64,000 bases of DNA from Cavia porcellus (taxonomy: Eukaryota; Chordata; Mammalia; Rodentia; Caviidae). Location of the stretch: assembly GCF_034190915.1 (NCBI RefSeq), contig NW_026947489.1:63860001-63924000 (forward strand), written 5' to 3'. The notes beneath the pieces are model-generated. The model saw only the letters and a program-made list of their open reading frames with translations, ran no database searches and had not been told where the DNA came from. Every line of letters starts with the position of its first letter. Within the stretch, counting starts at the first letter, position 1. A program made the translations under genes and the position numbers. Below are positions 10,666-21,778 of this stretch, piece by piece.

Positions 10666-11531
10666 GGATAATTCATTTCATTTATTAAAGAGCTCTTCCC
10701 ATTTAAATTATTCTTTAACTCATCATTTGAATTTGTTTATATTCCTATAATGGTTTTACCCTAGAAATTTCTTAGGAAATAAAAGAATGTGGAACAGATC
10801 ACTTAACAATTTTAACTCATTAAAATGACAATGAATGCCATGTCCTTAAAAGAGGCAGAGTTTTAAAACACAGTTAAATGTTAGCAATTATGCTTTGCCT
10901 TAGAAGAATTAGAATTACAAAGGAAATGTTGACTATGAAAGACAGGAAAAAGTATCACGGTTCCTGTTGTTCTTTTGTAAACACTGGAAACATTCATTAT
11001 ACTGGTTGAATATTTTTTATAAATTTGATGACTTTAGTCCTTTGATGAAAAATTATGGTTAAAATAACAGCAGATACTTGGAACATACATGAAAAGGGAC
11101 TATATATATAAATTTCAGTTTTATGTTCCTGTTAACATTAAACTTTTTGTTTTATCAAAAATTGTTTATAAGGGTAGAATAAAACTAAAGCTAAACAGAA
11201 AAGCATCCAGTCCTCCTACAGTGAAAACTGCTTTCTTCAAATTCCATAATGTGTTTTGTCAGTAGGGCTTATTTGACCTGATTTCATGCATCTCTTAAAT
11301 TTATCTGACGTAGTGGCCTACTTTCCCAGATAAAATTTAGGCTCCTAAAATTACAGACTATGCCTTAAAGTATCACCTTCATAGCAGTCAGCATCAGACT
11401 TTACACATGACAGGAATGTCAGTACATTCAAAATAATCGATGTAATGTTTGATCATTCTTATTATTTCCTTCTTTAGAACTGTCTGTTATATAAAACTAG
11501 TGCACATCAAGTTGTGTCTAAATTGGTTCTT

Positions 11532-11680
11532 TACTGGGTGTGGTGGCGCATGCCTGTGATCCCAGCACTTGGGTGACTGAGTAGGAGGATCACAGCAATT
11601 TAAAGGCCAGCCCAGGCAATGTGGTGAGTTCAAACTAACCTGAACTGCACAAATAAGACCATATTTCCAAAAAAATAAAG
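11532..11680 (+). mobile_element. B1-like SINE with internal duplication
   Basis: ACTGGGTGTGGTGGCGCATG, GATCCCAGCACTTGGGTGAC, and AAGGCCAGCCCAGGCAATG. Confidence 0.8.
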
Positions 11681-11764
11681 TTCTTGTTCTCAACATTTAC
11701 AAGAACAATCCAATAAATGCTTCTGGAAAAACTGAATGCCCATATGCAAAAGAATGAAGATAAA

Positions 11765-11828
11765 TGCCAGGGATTTAGCTCAGCAGCATAAGCACCTTGG
11801 CAAGCATGAATTAATAATTTCAATTCAT
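11765..11828 (+). mobile_element. Older ID SINE, 3'-degraded
   Basis: AGGGATTTAGCTCAGCAGCA then a shortened CACCTTGGCAAGCATGAATT; the GATCCC part is lost. Confidence 0.6.
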
Positions 11829-11941
11829 AGGCTTTCCATTTCAGTTTGCATCTATGTTAGTCAGCTTTCCATTACTATAACACAAAACCCCATTTATAAA
11901 GAAAAACAGGGTTTACTATGGCTCTGTGTTTTAGAGATTCC

Positions 11942-12021
11942 AGGGCTAGCGATTTAGCTCAGCATCCTGTGTGGCAAGCGCACGGTCATGGGTTCACTCC
12001 CCGGTACCAAAAAAAAAAAAA
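11942..12021 (+). mobile_element. Older ID SINE inside the MaLR LTR
   Basis: GGGCTAGCGATTTAGCTCAG through CACTCCCCGGTACC and a short A tail; the D-loop region is shortened. Confidence 0.75.
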
Positions 12022-12181
12022 GGAAATTAGACATTCCAGTCTGTGACTCGCTGACCCCGTTCCTTTTACTCCTGTGTTGAGGTGCACATGGAGTATGGAG
12101 AAAAGTGCATGGTGGTGCTTTTCACGGCAAACCAGTGAAAAACAAGAGACTGACTTCCCACAGTCCTCTTCCAGGCCATCA

Positions 12182-12352
12182 CTTAGGCCAGTGGTGGCAA
12201 ACCCAGAAGCCACTTACTTATCACAAAGTGCCAGCACTGCAATTAAGTCTGAATACTGAGGTTTTAGTTTAGTAAAAGCAACTTAACACCTTTTGTCCTA
12301 AAAGAAAAAGCAAATAACATGTGTGTCATAGGTTCACCAGCACTGGCCTAAG
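12182..12352. mobile_element. Short inverted-repeat DNA transposon, hAT-like (OposCharlie-like ends)
   Basis: The ends are 22-base inverted repeats with 19 matches: left 12182-12203 (CTTAGGCCAGTGGTGGCAAACC) and right 12331-12352. The inner TIR GCCAGTGGTGGCAAACC resembles the CAGTGGTGGCGAACC ends of OC1/OposCharlie-type hAT elements. The interior is AT-rich and noncoding. It sits in the MaLR LTR. Confidence 0.5.
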
Positions 12353-12535
12353 CCTTCCCATTGGCCCCGCCTGCTAAAGATTCTATCACCCATAGATCTG
12401 CTAACTGGAGACCCAACCTTAAACATGTGCATCTTTTAGGGTAGTCTCAGATCCAACCTGTTTTTATAGGCATCTTTTTGAACTTCCACAATTTGACTAT
12501 TTAACCAGTGTGCACATTCCCCACTTCGCTTTTCA

Positions 12536-12672
12536 GCCTGACTGTTGGCACACGCCTGTAATCCTGGCTGAAGAAGAGGGATTGCCACGAGTTCAAAGCC
12601 AGCCTGGGCTACATAATGAGTTTAAAGCCATCCTGAATCACATAGTGAGACCCTTGTCTCAAAAAACAAAAA
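12536..12672 (+). mobile_element. B1-like SINE
   Basis: GGCACACGCCTGTAATCCTG, AAAGCCAGCCTGGGCTAC, GAGACCCTTGTCTC. Confidence 0.8.
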
Positions 12673-13023
12673 TTAAAGTTGCTTTTTGGTCATGAAGTCC
12701 ATAAATAGTTATTAAATACCTAGGCCCTGGGAATTTGGTTGTCTACTATCACTGAGTAAGAAAAATAAAACTGGTTTAGCACTGCAGGGAGATACTGTGT
12801 TTATTGTGAACATGGAAGTTTAGGGTAATATATTGCTATGTAGAGATGCAATGGTTTTGTTGGCAAGCTTTCTGAATGTACTGCTTATCTATGTTTTGAA
12901 TATGTCTTTTCCCTTTCATTAAATATAGGCCAACAGTTTTTAGTGTTCTGTGATTTTTTGTTTTGTTTTGTTTTGTTTTTTGTATATTGACAGATATTAA
13001 GGTTTGGGTTTTTCCTTTTCCCC

Positions 13024-13077
13024 AGATACAAGAGATTGAACAGATACAAGAGATAGGCCTTTTGCCCGGCCTATCTC
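13024..13077. repeat. 17-bp near-tandem duplication and 10-bp perfect inverted repeat
   Basis: CAGATACAAGAGAT occurs at 13024 and 13041. GAGATAGGCC (13050-13059) pairs exactly with GGCCTATCTC (13068-13077) across an 8-base loop. Confidence 0.8.
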
Positions 13078-13767
13078 GGCAGCCCTGTCATTTATGTTCC
13101 TGTTGAGACTGTGTCTCACTCAGGAGTCCAGGCTACCCTGGAGCTCTCAGTCCTCCTGCCTTCATTTCCACTGTCCTCCTGCGTCTTGGCAGCATGTAGA
13201 GTGCTCCCAAGGGGTCTGATCCCAGATGAGCACCTCTGTCCTATCCCCAACCCTAGATATCATTCTATTTTTGTTGTTTTCTTTCTTACTTTCTTTCGAA
13301 GTACTGGGAGATTGAATCTAGAATATTCTGTTTGATCCTATATTTGAATTTTAATAAATAATTGTGAGAATTTTGAAATCACGAGACTTCAATATCTCAT
13401 ATGAGATCATAGACTATAAATTTTTGTGTCTAGGACATAATGTGATTTGGGAAACCTACTGGTTGATTGTATTCCCTTTTATGTATTCTCATAATAATAG
13501 AATACTGATATGGTCACAATTCTTGTTACTTGTTAAAATGGAAGAGAAGAATTAAAACAAATATGATCAACTAAGGTGTTTTATAGCTCTTGATTTCAAT
13601 TTAGTCCATTGTTACTTCCTTTTGGGGGTGAAGGAAACTTGTCATGGGTTTGAATCATGTGATTGCATTCAGAACTGTTGTACATTGACTTCGCATTTGA
13701 ACTTTACTCTTGCACTTAAGAGAAGTTGGGGGGAGGATTAGTTTGTTGTTTTGTTTTGTTTTGTTTT

Positions 13768-13842
13768 TTTGTACCAGGGATCGAACTCAAAACCTTGTAT
13801 TTGCCAGGCAGGTGCTTATGCCACTGAGCTAAACGTCCAGCC
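13768..13842 (-). mobile_element. Older ID SINE, antisense, with TTTTG-repeat tail
   Basis: GTACCAGGGATCGAACTC through GAGCTAAACGTCCAGCCC; the T-side tail (13744-13768) is a (GTTTT)n run. Confidence 0.75.
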
Positions 13843-13909
13843 CAGAAGTTTGTGTTTTAAATAAGTTTCTGTAATGAGCTTTCCTTTTTGCTTTGTCTTA
13901 CGGAAAACT

Positions 13910-14210
13910 TTCCCAAAAGTACAGACAATTATAAAATGAACTTAGTGTACTTTTACCCACCTTCAACCAGTATTAATCACGGCTAATACTGTTTTGTTTA
14001 TACCTGTCCTCACTCTCCTCTCAATTACTTTGAAGTAGATTCCATATTTCATCTGTGAATATATTAGCCTTAAGGTTTAAAAAATAACATCTAACAAATT
14101 AATGTCTCTTAAATTCAATTATCTAAAAAAAAATTATCATCTAGCTGGTATTCAAATTTTTGTCTTTCATTTCAAATCTACATATTAATGAAACCTATTT
14201 GTCACGGTTT
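13910..14210. mobile_element. Old L1 3'-end fragment
   Basis: The sequence around TTTGAAGTAGATTCCATATTTCATCTGTGAA and the later ATTCAAATTTTTGTC follows the 3' portion of mammalian L1M elements (consensus-like order of CAGACAT-, ATTTCA- and TATTCAAATTT-type motifs). It is divergent, and the subfamily is not determinable by eye. Confidence 0.4.
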
Positions 14211-14364
14211 TTCTGTCTGTATTCTACTGATTATGTCATGGTTGGTGAGCCTCCCTCTCTTCTCTGAGTTGATAGATTAAGAGGCTTGGTTTTATTTTTC
14301 AAGTTCATTATTCTATTAGAAGTTACTATATAGTTAAATGTACCAGTCTCACTCTCCTTTGAAA

Positions 14365-14472
14365 CTGGGCCTTGCTGTGTTACCCAGATTAGTCTTAGGC
14401 TCAAGAATAACCTCTTACCTCAGCCTTCCAGGTAACTGGCACTATAAATGTGTACCATTTTTCCCAGAATAT
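14365..14472 (-). mobile_element. B1-like SINE, partial
   Basis: CTTGCTGTGTTACCCAGATT, CTCAGCCTTCCAGGTAACTG. Confidence 0.6.
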
Positions 14473-14482
14473 TTTCTCCCTA

Positions 14483-14690
14483 ACCCTCATAATGAGGATG
14501 GAACACAGAGCCTTTGCACTGAGCTACATCCCCAGGTTTTTTTCTTTTTAACCCCCTTGGATTAGAGATTGGGGGGATGAGGACAGGATCTTGTTAAGCC
14601 ACTAAGTTCCCCACACTGGAATCCTCTTGCCTCAGCCTCCCAGAATGCTGGAATTACAGGCATGTGTCACCTTACCTGGCTGTATATTTT
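14483..14690 (-). mobile_element. B1+ID dimer, antisense
   Basis: CACTGAGCTACATCCCCAGG (ID) then GAGGACAGGATCTTGTTAAG and GGAATTACAGGCATGTGTCA (B1). Confidence 0.7.
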
Positions 14691-14846
14691 AAACATTTTA
14701 TTGTTACTACTTTGGTTACTCAGATGTTTAGTTAATATAGGAAAGGAAAGTTAAATACTTGGTTTTTTCTCTTTAACAATTCTTTTTTAAAAATGTTGGT
14801 TCTCTAGCATTCTCCAGAGTTAACTTTAACTTTTCTTGTTTAGCAA

Positions 14847-14890
14847 TGTACGATTTGTATTTTATCACTGTACGATTTGTATTTTATCAC
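14847..14890. repeat. Perfect 22-bp tandem duplication
   Basis: The unit starting TGTACGATTTGTATTTTATC occurs twice with period 22 and no mismatch, so it is recent. Confidence 0.85.
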
Positions 14891-14939
14891 TGTATCCTTT
14901 TATATATGTCTCCTCCCTTTTTTCTTACCTACTTCTCCT

Positions 14940-14965
14940 CATCCCCCCCCCCACCCACCCACCAT
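14940..14965. repeat. C-rich microsatellite
   Basis: ATCCCCCCCCCCACCCACCC; reads as a G-rich tract on the other strand. Confidence 0.75.
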
Positions 14966-15782
14966 ACAGAAGCTTATCAGGGACCTGGGATGTAGCTCAG
15001 AGGTAATGTGCTTGCTTAGCATGCCTAAGGCTGGAATTCAGTACCCAGCACTGCAGATGAAATGAAATGTAGGGGGTTATTTTTGGACACTCAAATACGT
15101 TCTTTTTCAGAACATTTGTTACATACATGGGTAGTGCATTTACACTACTTGGAGATGGTTGGTTCCGTACAGAAAGAAACATTTCAATTTAATATCATCT
15201 TTTGTGGATTCTCTTCAAGGCTTCTGGAAGGAATACCTCCTTGGGACACAGCAGTGCAAAAGGGTTAGAGTTGCTTTTGAGAACTAGTACAACTTTTTAT
15301 TCATGGTGACTCAGGGTAGAGCACAGTCTCTAGATCACAATTGACTATTTGCTTAGCATTAGAGTATAGAGTGTCTGTTGCATTGTTACCTGTGCTGTGT
15401 TTAAGCCAGTTAAATGTAAGCAAAGTTTCTGATTCATTAAAATTTGTTTTTCTTCATTATATACAAAATTTATTAGAAAAAATATTTTAGTGGCATAAAG
15501 CTACCTGGCAATTGCATCGTATTCCAATAAGAGTCCACAAAGTAACTGAAACATGGCTCACTCAATGTTCTAAGGAAATTAAACATTTTTCCTTGTAGTG
15601 AAAATTGAAGTTTTACTTTTGAGTTTTTAAAGAGCTTCCAGACCACAGTTTGACTTAGAAGTTCTAAAACAACACACAAACAAATCTTGGGATTAAAGCA
15701 ATATTTAAAGTGTCATATTTCCTTGAGAATATTAATCTAACAGTTATTCTGCTGATTTGTTATGTTTTGTTTTGTTTTTGCT

Positions 15783-15915
15783 TTTTTAGACAGGGTCTTG
15801 CTAGCTTTGAAATCACTATGTAGCTCAGGCCTATCTAGAATTTGTGATGATCCTCCTCCCTCAGCCTCCCAGCGGCTGGGATTATAGGAATGAGCCACGA
15901 CACTTGGCTTTTGTT
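15783..15915 (-). mobile_element. B1-like SINE
   Basis: TTTTTTAGACAGGGTCTTGC, GGGATTATAGGAATGAGCCA. Confidence 0.75.
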
Positions 15916-16198
15916 CTGGTGAATATTTATTACCAGATTATGAGTATATGAAAGGCAGATGAGGGGCTGAGAAAAATAACAGACTCTAAGGATAGATGCT
16001 AGATGGGATGCTAGATTGCCAATGGCTAAGAGCTCTACGTATTACCTTGCCTGCCTTCCTAGAATTGGCAGTAGGACTAGGGTTCAAGCTTTTATTCTTT
16101 CGGTTAGGTAGCTTAGTAGTACAGAAAAGCATAACTTTGTTAAGCATCCTTGTTTTAGAAACAGGCCCTCTTTCTGAGTTATTTTCATTTTTGCCTAG

Positions 16199-16330
16199 GG
16201 TATTGGTACAGCAATTGGAGAGCTACCTCCATATTTCATGGCAAGAGCAGCTCGCCTCTCAGGTGCTGAACCAGATGATGAAGAATATCAGGAATTTGAA
16301 GAGATGCTGGAACATGCAGAGTCTGCACAG
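16199..16330 (+). CDS. VMP1: VMP1 coding exon (homologous to human exon 8)
   Basis: The exon is 132 bases, 44 codons, phase 0 to phase 0. The acceptor is tttttgcctag and the donor is CAG|gtaaga. It encodes [20 protein letters not shown], the signature first re-entrant loop of the VTT/DedA fold in the VMP1/TMEM41 group (Gly-rich turn, GELPPY, then basic ARAAR). A strongly acidic stretch follows (residues 23-43 of the exon: [17 protein letters not shown]), probably cytosolic and helical. No residue differs from the recalled human protein. The acidic part is a natural candidate for protein contacts, but that is inference. Confidence 0.97.
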
Positions 16331-16499
16331 GTAAGAACAGTGGGAAAACAGAACACTACTCCTCAAAGGTTGTTTTTGAAGTAAGTTATTAATAGTTACT
16401 CAAAACTGGTGAAGTGAGAACAAAATGAGATATGACTTGGGATAAAATATTCAGAAAAGTAGAAAAATAAAAATGATATAAAAAACAAACAAAAACAAA

Positions 16500-16625
16500 A
16501 ATGAGCTGGGTGTGGTGACAAATGCCTTTAATCCCAGTATACAGGAGACTGAGGCAAGAGGATTGCCATGAGCTCTAGGCCAGCCCCAGTCTAGACTACA
16601 TAGTGAGACCCTGTCTCAATAGATA
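16500..16625 (+). mobile_element. B1-like SINE
   Basis: GAGCTGGGTGTGGTGACAAA, AATCCCAGTATACAGGAGAC, GAGACCCTGTCTCAA. Confidence 0.8.
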
Positions 16626-16904
16626 AATGATCTAGAAATACAATTCAATTGCGGAAATGCAAGCTAAGAATAGAGAATTTCTGAATCAGTAAGACAACAT
16701 ACACCAAGTTAAAACACTTTGTCAGAAGACAAAGTAAATTCATATAGCCAGTGATGTTAAGGAGCCAAAATATATTTCGATCAATATGTGACAGTATACT
16801 AAGCAGACTACTGAGTATATAGGGAAGAAAATGGGTGGACTGAGCATTAAGCCCCAAAGAGAGCTTCTAATTTGTATTTACTTAATTACTTATATTCTTA
16901 CTTA

Positions 16905-17098
16905 TTCAATGGGAGGTATAGGGATAGAGCTCATTCATATGAAGCAATCCGTCTACCACTGACTTGCATTTCTTGCCTTTTTTCTTTTGTAATTTTGAGA
17001 CAGTCTTGCTGAGTAGCCCAGGCAGGCCTTGAATTTCTGATCCTCCTGTCTCAGCCTCAGAATTCTGGATTACAGATGTGTGCCACCACAGCTGACTC
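16905..17098 (-). mobile_element. B1+ID dimer, antisense, degraded
   Basis: GGGATAGAGCTCATTCATAT and CACTGACTTGC (ID), then TTGAGACAGTCTTGCTGAGT (B1). Confidence 0.6.
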
Positions 17099-17144
17099 TG
17101 AATTAGTTTTGTAAAAATAAAATCAAATATTTATTTATTTATTT

Positions 17145-17220
17145 TTGTAGCAGAGAGCAAACTCAGGACCTTGCACTTGCCAGGAAAGCACTTGTGCCAC
17201 TGAGCTATATCCCTGGCTCA
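17145..17220 (-). mobile_element. Older ID SINE, antisense
   Basis: GCAAACTCAGGACCTTGCAC then CCACTGAGCTATATCCCTGG; tail of TTTA repeats. Confidence 0.65.
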
Positions 17221-17450
17221 CTTAAACTTTATCATGTTTAGAAGAAAAAAAATTTTGACACTGCTAATTAAGAAAGGACACCTGGGACAAACACGTCCTT
17301 TATCACTAGAGAATACAGTTTCTCCCCATAAATTAATAGCAAGAAGGTAAGTCATTTTCTCCTTTTAGGAATATATATATATATATGTATTCATTCATAT
17401 TCAAGTTCATTTATTAATGCTGCAGAAATAAGAGACCTTTCTGAAAAACA

Positions 17451-17569
17451 TACTTCATCAGGGCTGGGGATTTAGCTCAGCGGCATAAGTGCCTGCCTTG
17501 CAAGCAGGCGATCCCTGGTACTGATAAAAATGAAAAAGACCAAAAAAAAAAAAAAAAGCTTACTTCATC
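17451..17569 (+). mobile_element. Young ID SINE with B-box deletion
   Basis: The body is 17460-17560. About 11 bases are missing between AAGCAGGC and GATCCCTGG, removing much of the B box. TACTTCATC is duplicated at 17451-17459 and 17561-17569. Confidence 0.88.
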
Positions 17570-18135
17570 CAAATTAATCTCTTCTTTCCATGAACTTCAT
17601 ACAACATGATTTGTGTGTCTTTCATGAAGTCATATAACATGGGCATTTATACAAGATCCATTTCCTCCTTTAAAGCAGATATTTTGAGTGAATATGTATA
17701 TTATATAATATTGCTAGAAAGTTATTAAAACTTTAAACTGATAAACAATAAGGAATATTAGACAACAATAGCAGAACTTTCTTTTTAAATAATATTTAAC
17801 AATTCAGACTTTCCAGATGACAGTATCCTCAACATGAGCAAACTATAGGTACCTACCACTAAATTCCTATCATAGCCACTGCATTATGTAATCAGCTGAG
17901 GCTTTTTTGACCTCAGGACAATCTGCACATTGACCTGTCAGTGTGTCAGAGTAGTTATTTTCTCATTAGGAAGATTCTTCACAAAATTGTTAAATCAATG
18001 AGTCTTTAGAGATTGGCTTAGAGAGCAGCCTCGATGTAAATAAAATGGATTTTAAAGAGAGATGTTTAAACAGATTTGCGTGAATACATCTTTCCTCATA
18101 TTTGTTTGTTAACCTGTGAAATTGAAAGTTTTTCT

Positions 18136-18440
18136 GGCAGGAATGGTGCTACACACCTATAATCTAGCACTGGGGAGGGTGAGGCAGAAAGATCACTGTG
18201 AGTTGGAGACTTGCCTGGGCTACATACTCAGTTTAAGGCCACGCTGGACTATATACTGAGGGCTTATTTAAAAATATATATGAACTGGGCGTGGTATGCC
18301 TGTAATCCCAGCACTTGAGAGGCTAAGGAAGGATTGTTGCAAAGTTTGAGACCAGTATGGACTACAAAATAACATTTGTGTGTAGCTCAGTTGCAGAGTA
18401 CTTGCCTAGCATACAGGAAGCCCTTGATTACAAACAAATT
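18136..18440 (+). mobile_element. B1 followed by B1+ID dimer
   Basis: The first B1 is 18136-18275 (two GGCCACGCTGG/TTGCCTGGGC units). The second starts at AACTGGGCGTGGTATGCCTG and runs into an ID-like TGTGTAGCTCAGTTGCAG. Confidence 0.7.
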
Positions 18441-18536
18441 TTATTTATTTATTTATTTATTTGGAACCACAATTCAAACTCATGATCTTGCACCTGCTAA
18501 GCAGGTGCTGTGCCACTGAGCTATATCCCTGCCCCC
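18440..18536 (-). mobile_element. Older ID SINE, antisense, TTTA-repeat tail
   Basis: (TTTA)n at 18441-18461, then AATTCAAACTCATGATCTTG and GAGCTATATCCCTGCCCC. Confidence 0.7.
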
Positions 18537-19026
18537 TAATATTTTTAATAACTTCTAAATCTAGACTGTAATTGATTCTTGTCTTATTTACTGAGGTAAT
18601 AGGAAAATATATTGCTCTTCTAATTTATTGGAAAACTGAGGGTCTAGAAGTTGTTACCTTCCTAATTTCACATGCTTAAAAACCAAACCAAAATTCTGAA
18701 TGCCAGCATCACTGGTATATTCCAGTTACTGAACAGAAGTAGTTACATCCACAGAAGTAGAGAGGCGAGTGTTATTGCCTGTCACAACTAATGCCTCTTC
18801 TAGTTGTGACACTAGTGTTAGTGTGCATCATCTATCAGCTCTAAAACTTTTTCATTCATACAAAATCAATAAATTGTAATAGAGTACTCTGTAAAGTAGC
18901 TTGCAGCCCTCGAGATCTGTGCCATGTCCTACACACCAAATCAGTGTTACAAATATTGTTCCCTCTTTAGCAAGGCTAAAGCCTTGGGGCTTAGTCTTGG
19001 TGTTGTGGTTAGTTTTACTTTTTAAA

Positions 19027-19255
19027 AGACTTTTTGGGTTTTGTTTTGTTTTTTTAATTTATTTTATTTTATTTTAACTCATTTATTGTCTTTTTGAGAC
19101 AGGGTCTCACTATGCAGTTGACCTTGAGCTCACTTTGTAGCCCAGGCTGGTTCAGACTCAATGATCGTCTTGCCTCAGCCTCCTGAGTGCTAAAATTACA
19201 GGCGTGTGCCACCACTCCCAGCTTTTCTTTTTTTTTTTTTTTTTTTAAAAAGTTA
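19027..19255 (-). mobile_element. B1-like SINE, antisense, full duplication
   Basis: TTTTTGAGACAGGGTCTCAC, GTAGCCCAGGCTGG, TACAGGCGTGTGCCACCACT; T tracts on both sides. Confidence 0.8.
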
Positions 19256-19377
19256 ATGATTTTTTTTAGCTGCATGGTTTCTTTAAATTTCTGGCTTTTC
19301 TTTTCTTCCCCTGGCTCTGTAAAAACATCTCTCCAGATCACTTAGTACTTCATAGTCTATAAAAATAATATCAATTG

Positions 19378-19525
19378 TGACAGGCTCATGCAGTTTGGGA
19401 AGCAGAGGCAGGAGGATCACCAGTTCAGGCCAGCCAGGGGGAGTTAGCGAGACTCTTGACTTGAAAGCTGAAAGGGACTGGGAGTGGGGGGCTTGGCTCA
19501 GTGGTACAGCATCCATCCATATTGT
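19378..19525 (+). mobile_element. B1 fragment plus ID-like segment
   Basis: GGAAGCAGAGGCAGGAGGAT and GGCCAGCCAGGGG (B1), then GACTGGGAGTGGGGGGCTTG GCTCAGTGGTACAGCATCC. The second segment recurs at 20627-20668. Confidence 0.55.
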
Positions 19526-19722
19526 CAAGGGTCATCATGTCACTTCTGCTCTCATCACAGAGCCATTGCTCTAGAGCCCTCCACGCTCCTGTCCCAGCTG
19601 ACCTTGCTGGGGCTGGAACATTTACTACATGATTGTAGTATGTCTGCATTCCTTGTGGGGAATCTGTACCTGCACATGGCATGCCTCTGTTCCTTGTTTT
19701 ATCCCCTTTTCCTCCCCTCTCT

Positions 19723-19856
19723 CCCCACTTGTTTTTTTTTTTTTTTTTTTTTTTGGTCTTTTTCATTTTTATCGGTATCGGGGATCGAACTCAAGATCGC
19801 CTGCTTGCAAGGCAGGTGCTTATGCCGCTGAGCTAAATCCCCAGCCCCCCCACTTG
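19723..19856 (-). mobile_element. Young ID SINE, antisense
   Basis: The body is 19732-19847 (a poly-T tail of about 24, then TCGGGGATCGAACTC...CTAAATCCCCAGCCC). CCCCACTTG is duplicated at 19723-19731 and 19848-19856. Confidence 0.9.
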
Positions 19857-20159
19857 CTATTTTTTCAGCTTTCTATAGTCATTTCTCGGGTTGGATTTGT
19901 TGTCTACCCTCTTTTCTCCCCCTTTTTGGTTGAACACATTCAGCAGTAGCTTCATAGAATAAATGCAGACTGTTGAGCCTTTCATCCAGACAAGCATATT
20001 CCCTCATAATCAATTAAGTGAATACAGGATTTCAGATTGAAATTAGGTTTGGGGCTTAAAATTTGAAAGGCAGTTGTCTTTAGGCTTCCTCTGTGGGTCT
20101 GGAGAGGGCGATGACTTTCTGAGTGCTCTTCATTGACAATATTTTTATTTGGAATTGTT

Positions 20160-20480
20160 TTCCCTCTCAAAAAGATTTTTAATTTTATCCTCTTAGGTCT
20201 TATTATTTAAATTTATTCTGCTCGGTGCTCTGAAAATTTGTCAATCTAGACTTCATTATTTTTAAGGAATGTTGTGTTTTTTCCATGAACATTTTCCTCC
20301 TCAGTCCCCACTCCTCTTGGAATTATAGTTACTTTGATGTTGAGCTTCCTATACCCATACTTTCAATTTTTTAAGTCTTTGTGCTCCTAATATTTATATT
20401 GTTTTTACTTTCTGAAAAATTTCCTCAAATTTACCCCCAGCTCATACTCACAATTGAACTCATTGCTATCATACTGACCA
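20160..20480. mobile_element. Probable old L1 fragment, divergent
   Basis: T-rich sequence with CTTGGAATTATAGTTAC and TTTCTGAAAAATTTCCTC resembles the same 3'-region class as the 5.4-7.3 kb relic. Weakly supported. Confidence 0.3.
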
Positions 20481-20499
20481 AATTCCCAGTTGTTTGTTT

Positions 20500-20670
20500 G
20501 TTTACTTGCTTAGTACAGGATCCACTTTATAGTGAAGGCTGACCTTGAACTCAGTATGTAGGTCATGCATGCCTCAGAGTGGTGGCAGTTTTCCTGCCTC
20601 AGCCTCCCAAGTACTGGGGTTACAGGGACTGGGAGTGGAGTGGTTGGCTCATTGGTGCAGCATCCTGGCT
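20500..20670 (-). mobile_element. B1-like SINE, antisense, adjoining an ID-like segment on the plus strand
   Basis: GAAGGCTGACCTTGAACTCA, TGGGGTTACAGG; then GGACTGGGAGTGGAGTGGTT. Confidence 0.65.
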
Positions 20671-21778
20671 TTCATGTTTACCTTCTAAATCTTACATTAA
20701 ATTTTTTTGCTGTTACATATAATGTATATTTCTAAGAAGTATTTTATCTTTTTGAAGATAATTTAGTTTTTCTAAATTTCCCATTGCTCCAGGCATAGTC
20801 CGTGTGTGTGTGTACACACGTTCTCACATGCATTAAGTACCTAAAAGCTGAATAGAAGCTTATACAGTGTGTTGCGCAGGTAAGTGTCAGTCAGACTAGC
20901 TTAGTGGGAACCTCCACACATCTCTCGTTGATCTTTCCTTTTGTGTAGTTTGATTTCTCCAGTGATGCCTCTAGTATCTCACCTAGGGAATCTGAGTCTT
21001 GTAACTGATATTGTAATGCTGGACTATGGCGAAGTGGTTAGAGATCTCTGTTTAGTATGTGGACTTCCCTTAACAAGCTCTGCGTGCAGTCTCTGGATAC
21101 CAATACAGATACAATGATAAGTGTACCCTGAACCCAAATCTTCTTTGCTTCACTTAAAGCTGTATTTTATGTCTTCAGTGAATCTTGGGGAGTCATCTTG
21201 CTGTGCTGAATACAAATGGGACCTGGGCATCTGCTTCTGTAATCTCCTTGGTTTCAGTCCTGCTGGCCCCTCACAGTTCTGCTGAGAGCCTTTCTGGAAT
21301 TCTGTTGGGGAGATCGCTTTTGCTTCTCTTCCATATTTATTTTGCCCTATAAATTTGTATGTAAAATATTTTCTTCCCTGTCCTTGTCCTCATTAATTGT
21401 GAGTTTCATCAAAAGTAGAGTTCATATTTTTCTTTTCTGTACTTTGGGTATTTTTAAGATAAGGGTGTCTTATTATTAATTATCAGACACTGAGTAGCAG
21501 ATCTCCCTAATATATAGTGGTTTAAAGTAAAAGCACCCACGCATGTTCACAGATGTGTGATGGATGCCTTGTTGCTGTGTAATATTGTTCAAAGATCTCA
21601 TCAGGAGTACTCCTCGTGTTGGCTAGAATACCAGACGAAATGACTCATCTCATTCCTTGTAGTTTTTTTGATTTGTTGGGTATAAGTAACACATTCCATA
21701 AGTTTATTGCCATTTAAAAGCCCAATTCCAAAAACTTGTGAAATGTGAGAATGAGGTAAGATATGCTTCAGCTTATTA

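Larger units (their letters stand above)
11855..12480 (-). mobile_element. MaLR-type LTR relic, interrupted twice
   Basis: TTAGTCAGCTTTCCATTACT, CCCCATTTATAAAGAAAAAC and the downstream CTTCCCATTGGCCCCGCC stretch follow the order of a mammalian MaLR (MST/MLT-like) LTR in reverse orientation. An ID element (11942-12021) and an inverted-repeat element (12182-12352) interrupt it. This is an ancient retroviral-related relic with no coding part. Confidence 0.55.
9897..16198 (+). other. VMP1: VMP1 intron (6.3 kb)
   Basis: GT-AG intron between phase-0 exons. Contents include a MaLR-type LTR (11855-12480) interrupted by an ID copy and an inverted-repeat element, an old L1 fragment, several B1 copies and microsatellites. 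I see nothing recognisable in 9960-10540, 10680-11530, 12690-13030, 13330-13740, 14690-14840 or 15080-15740 beyond ordinary AT-rich intronic sequence. Confidence 0.9.

Noticed and set aside
19425..19949. Overlapping frames of about 110 codons on both strands
   Set aside because: They cross a B1 fragment and an antisense ID with its poly-T tail.
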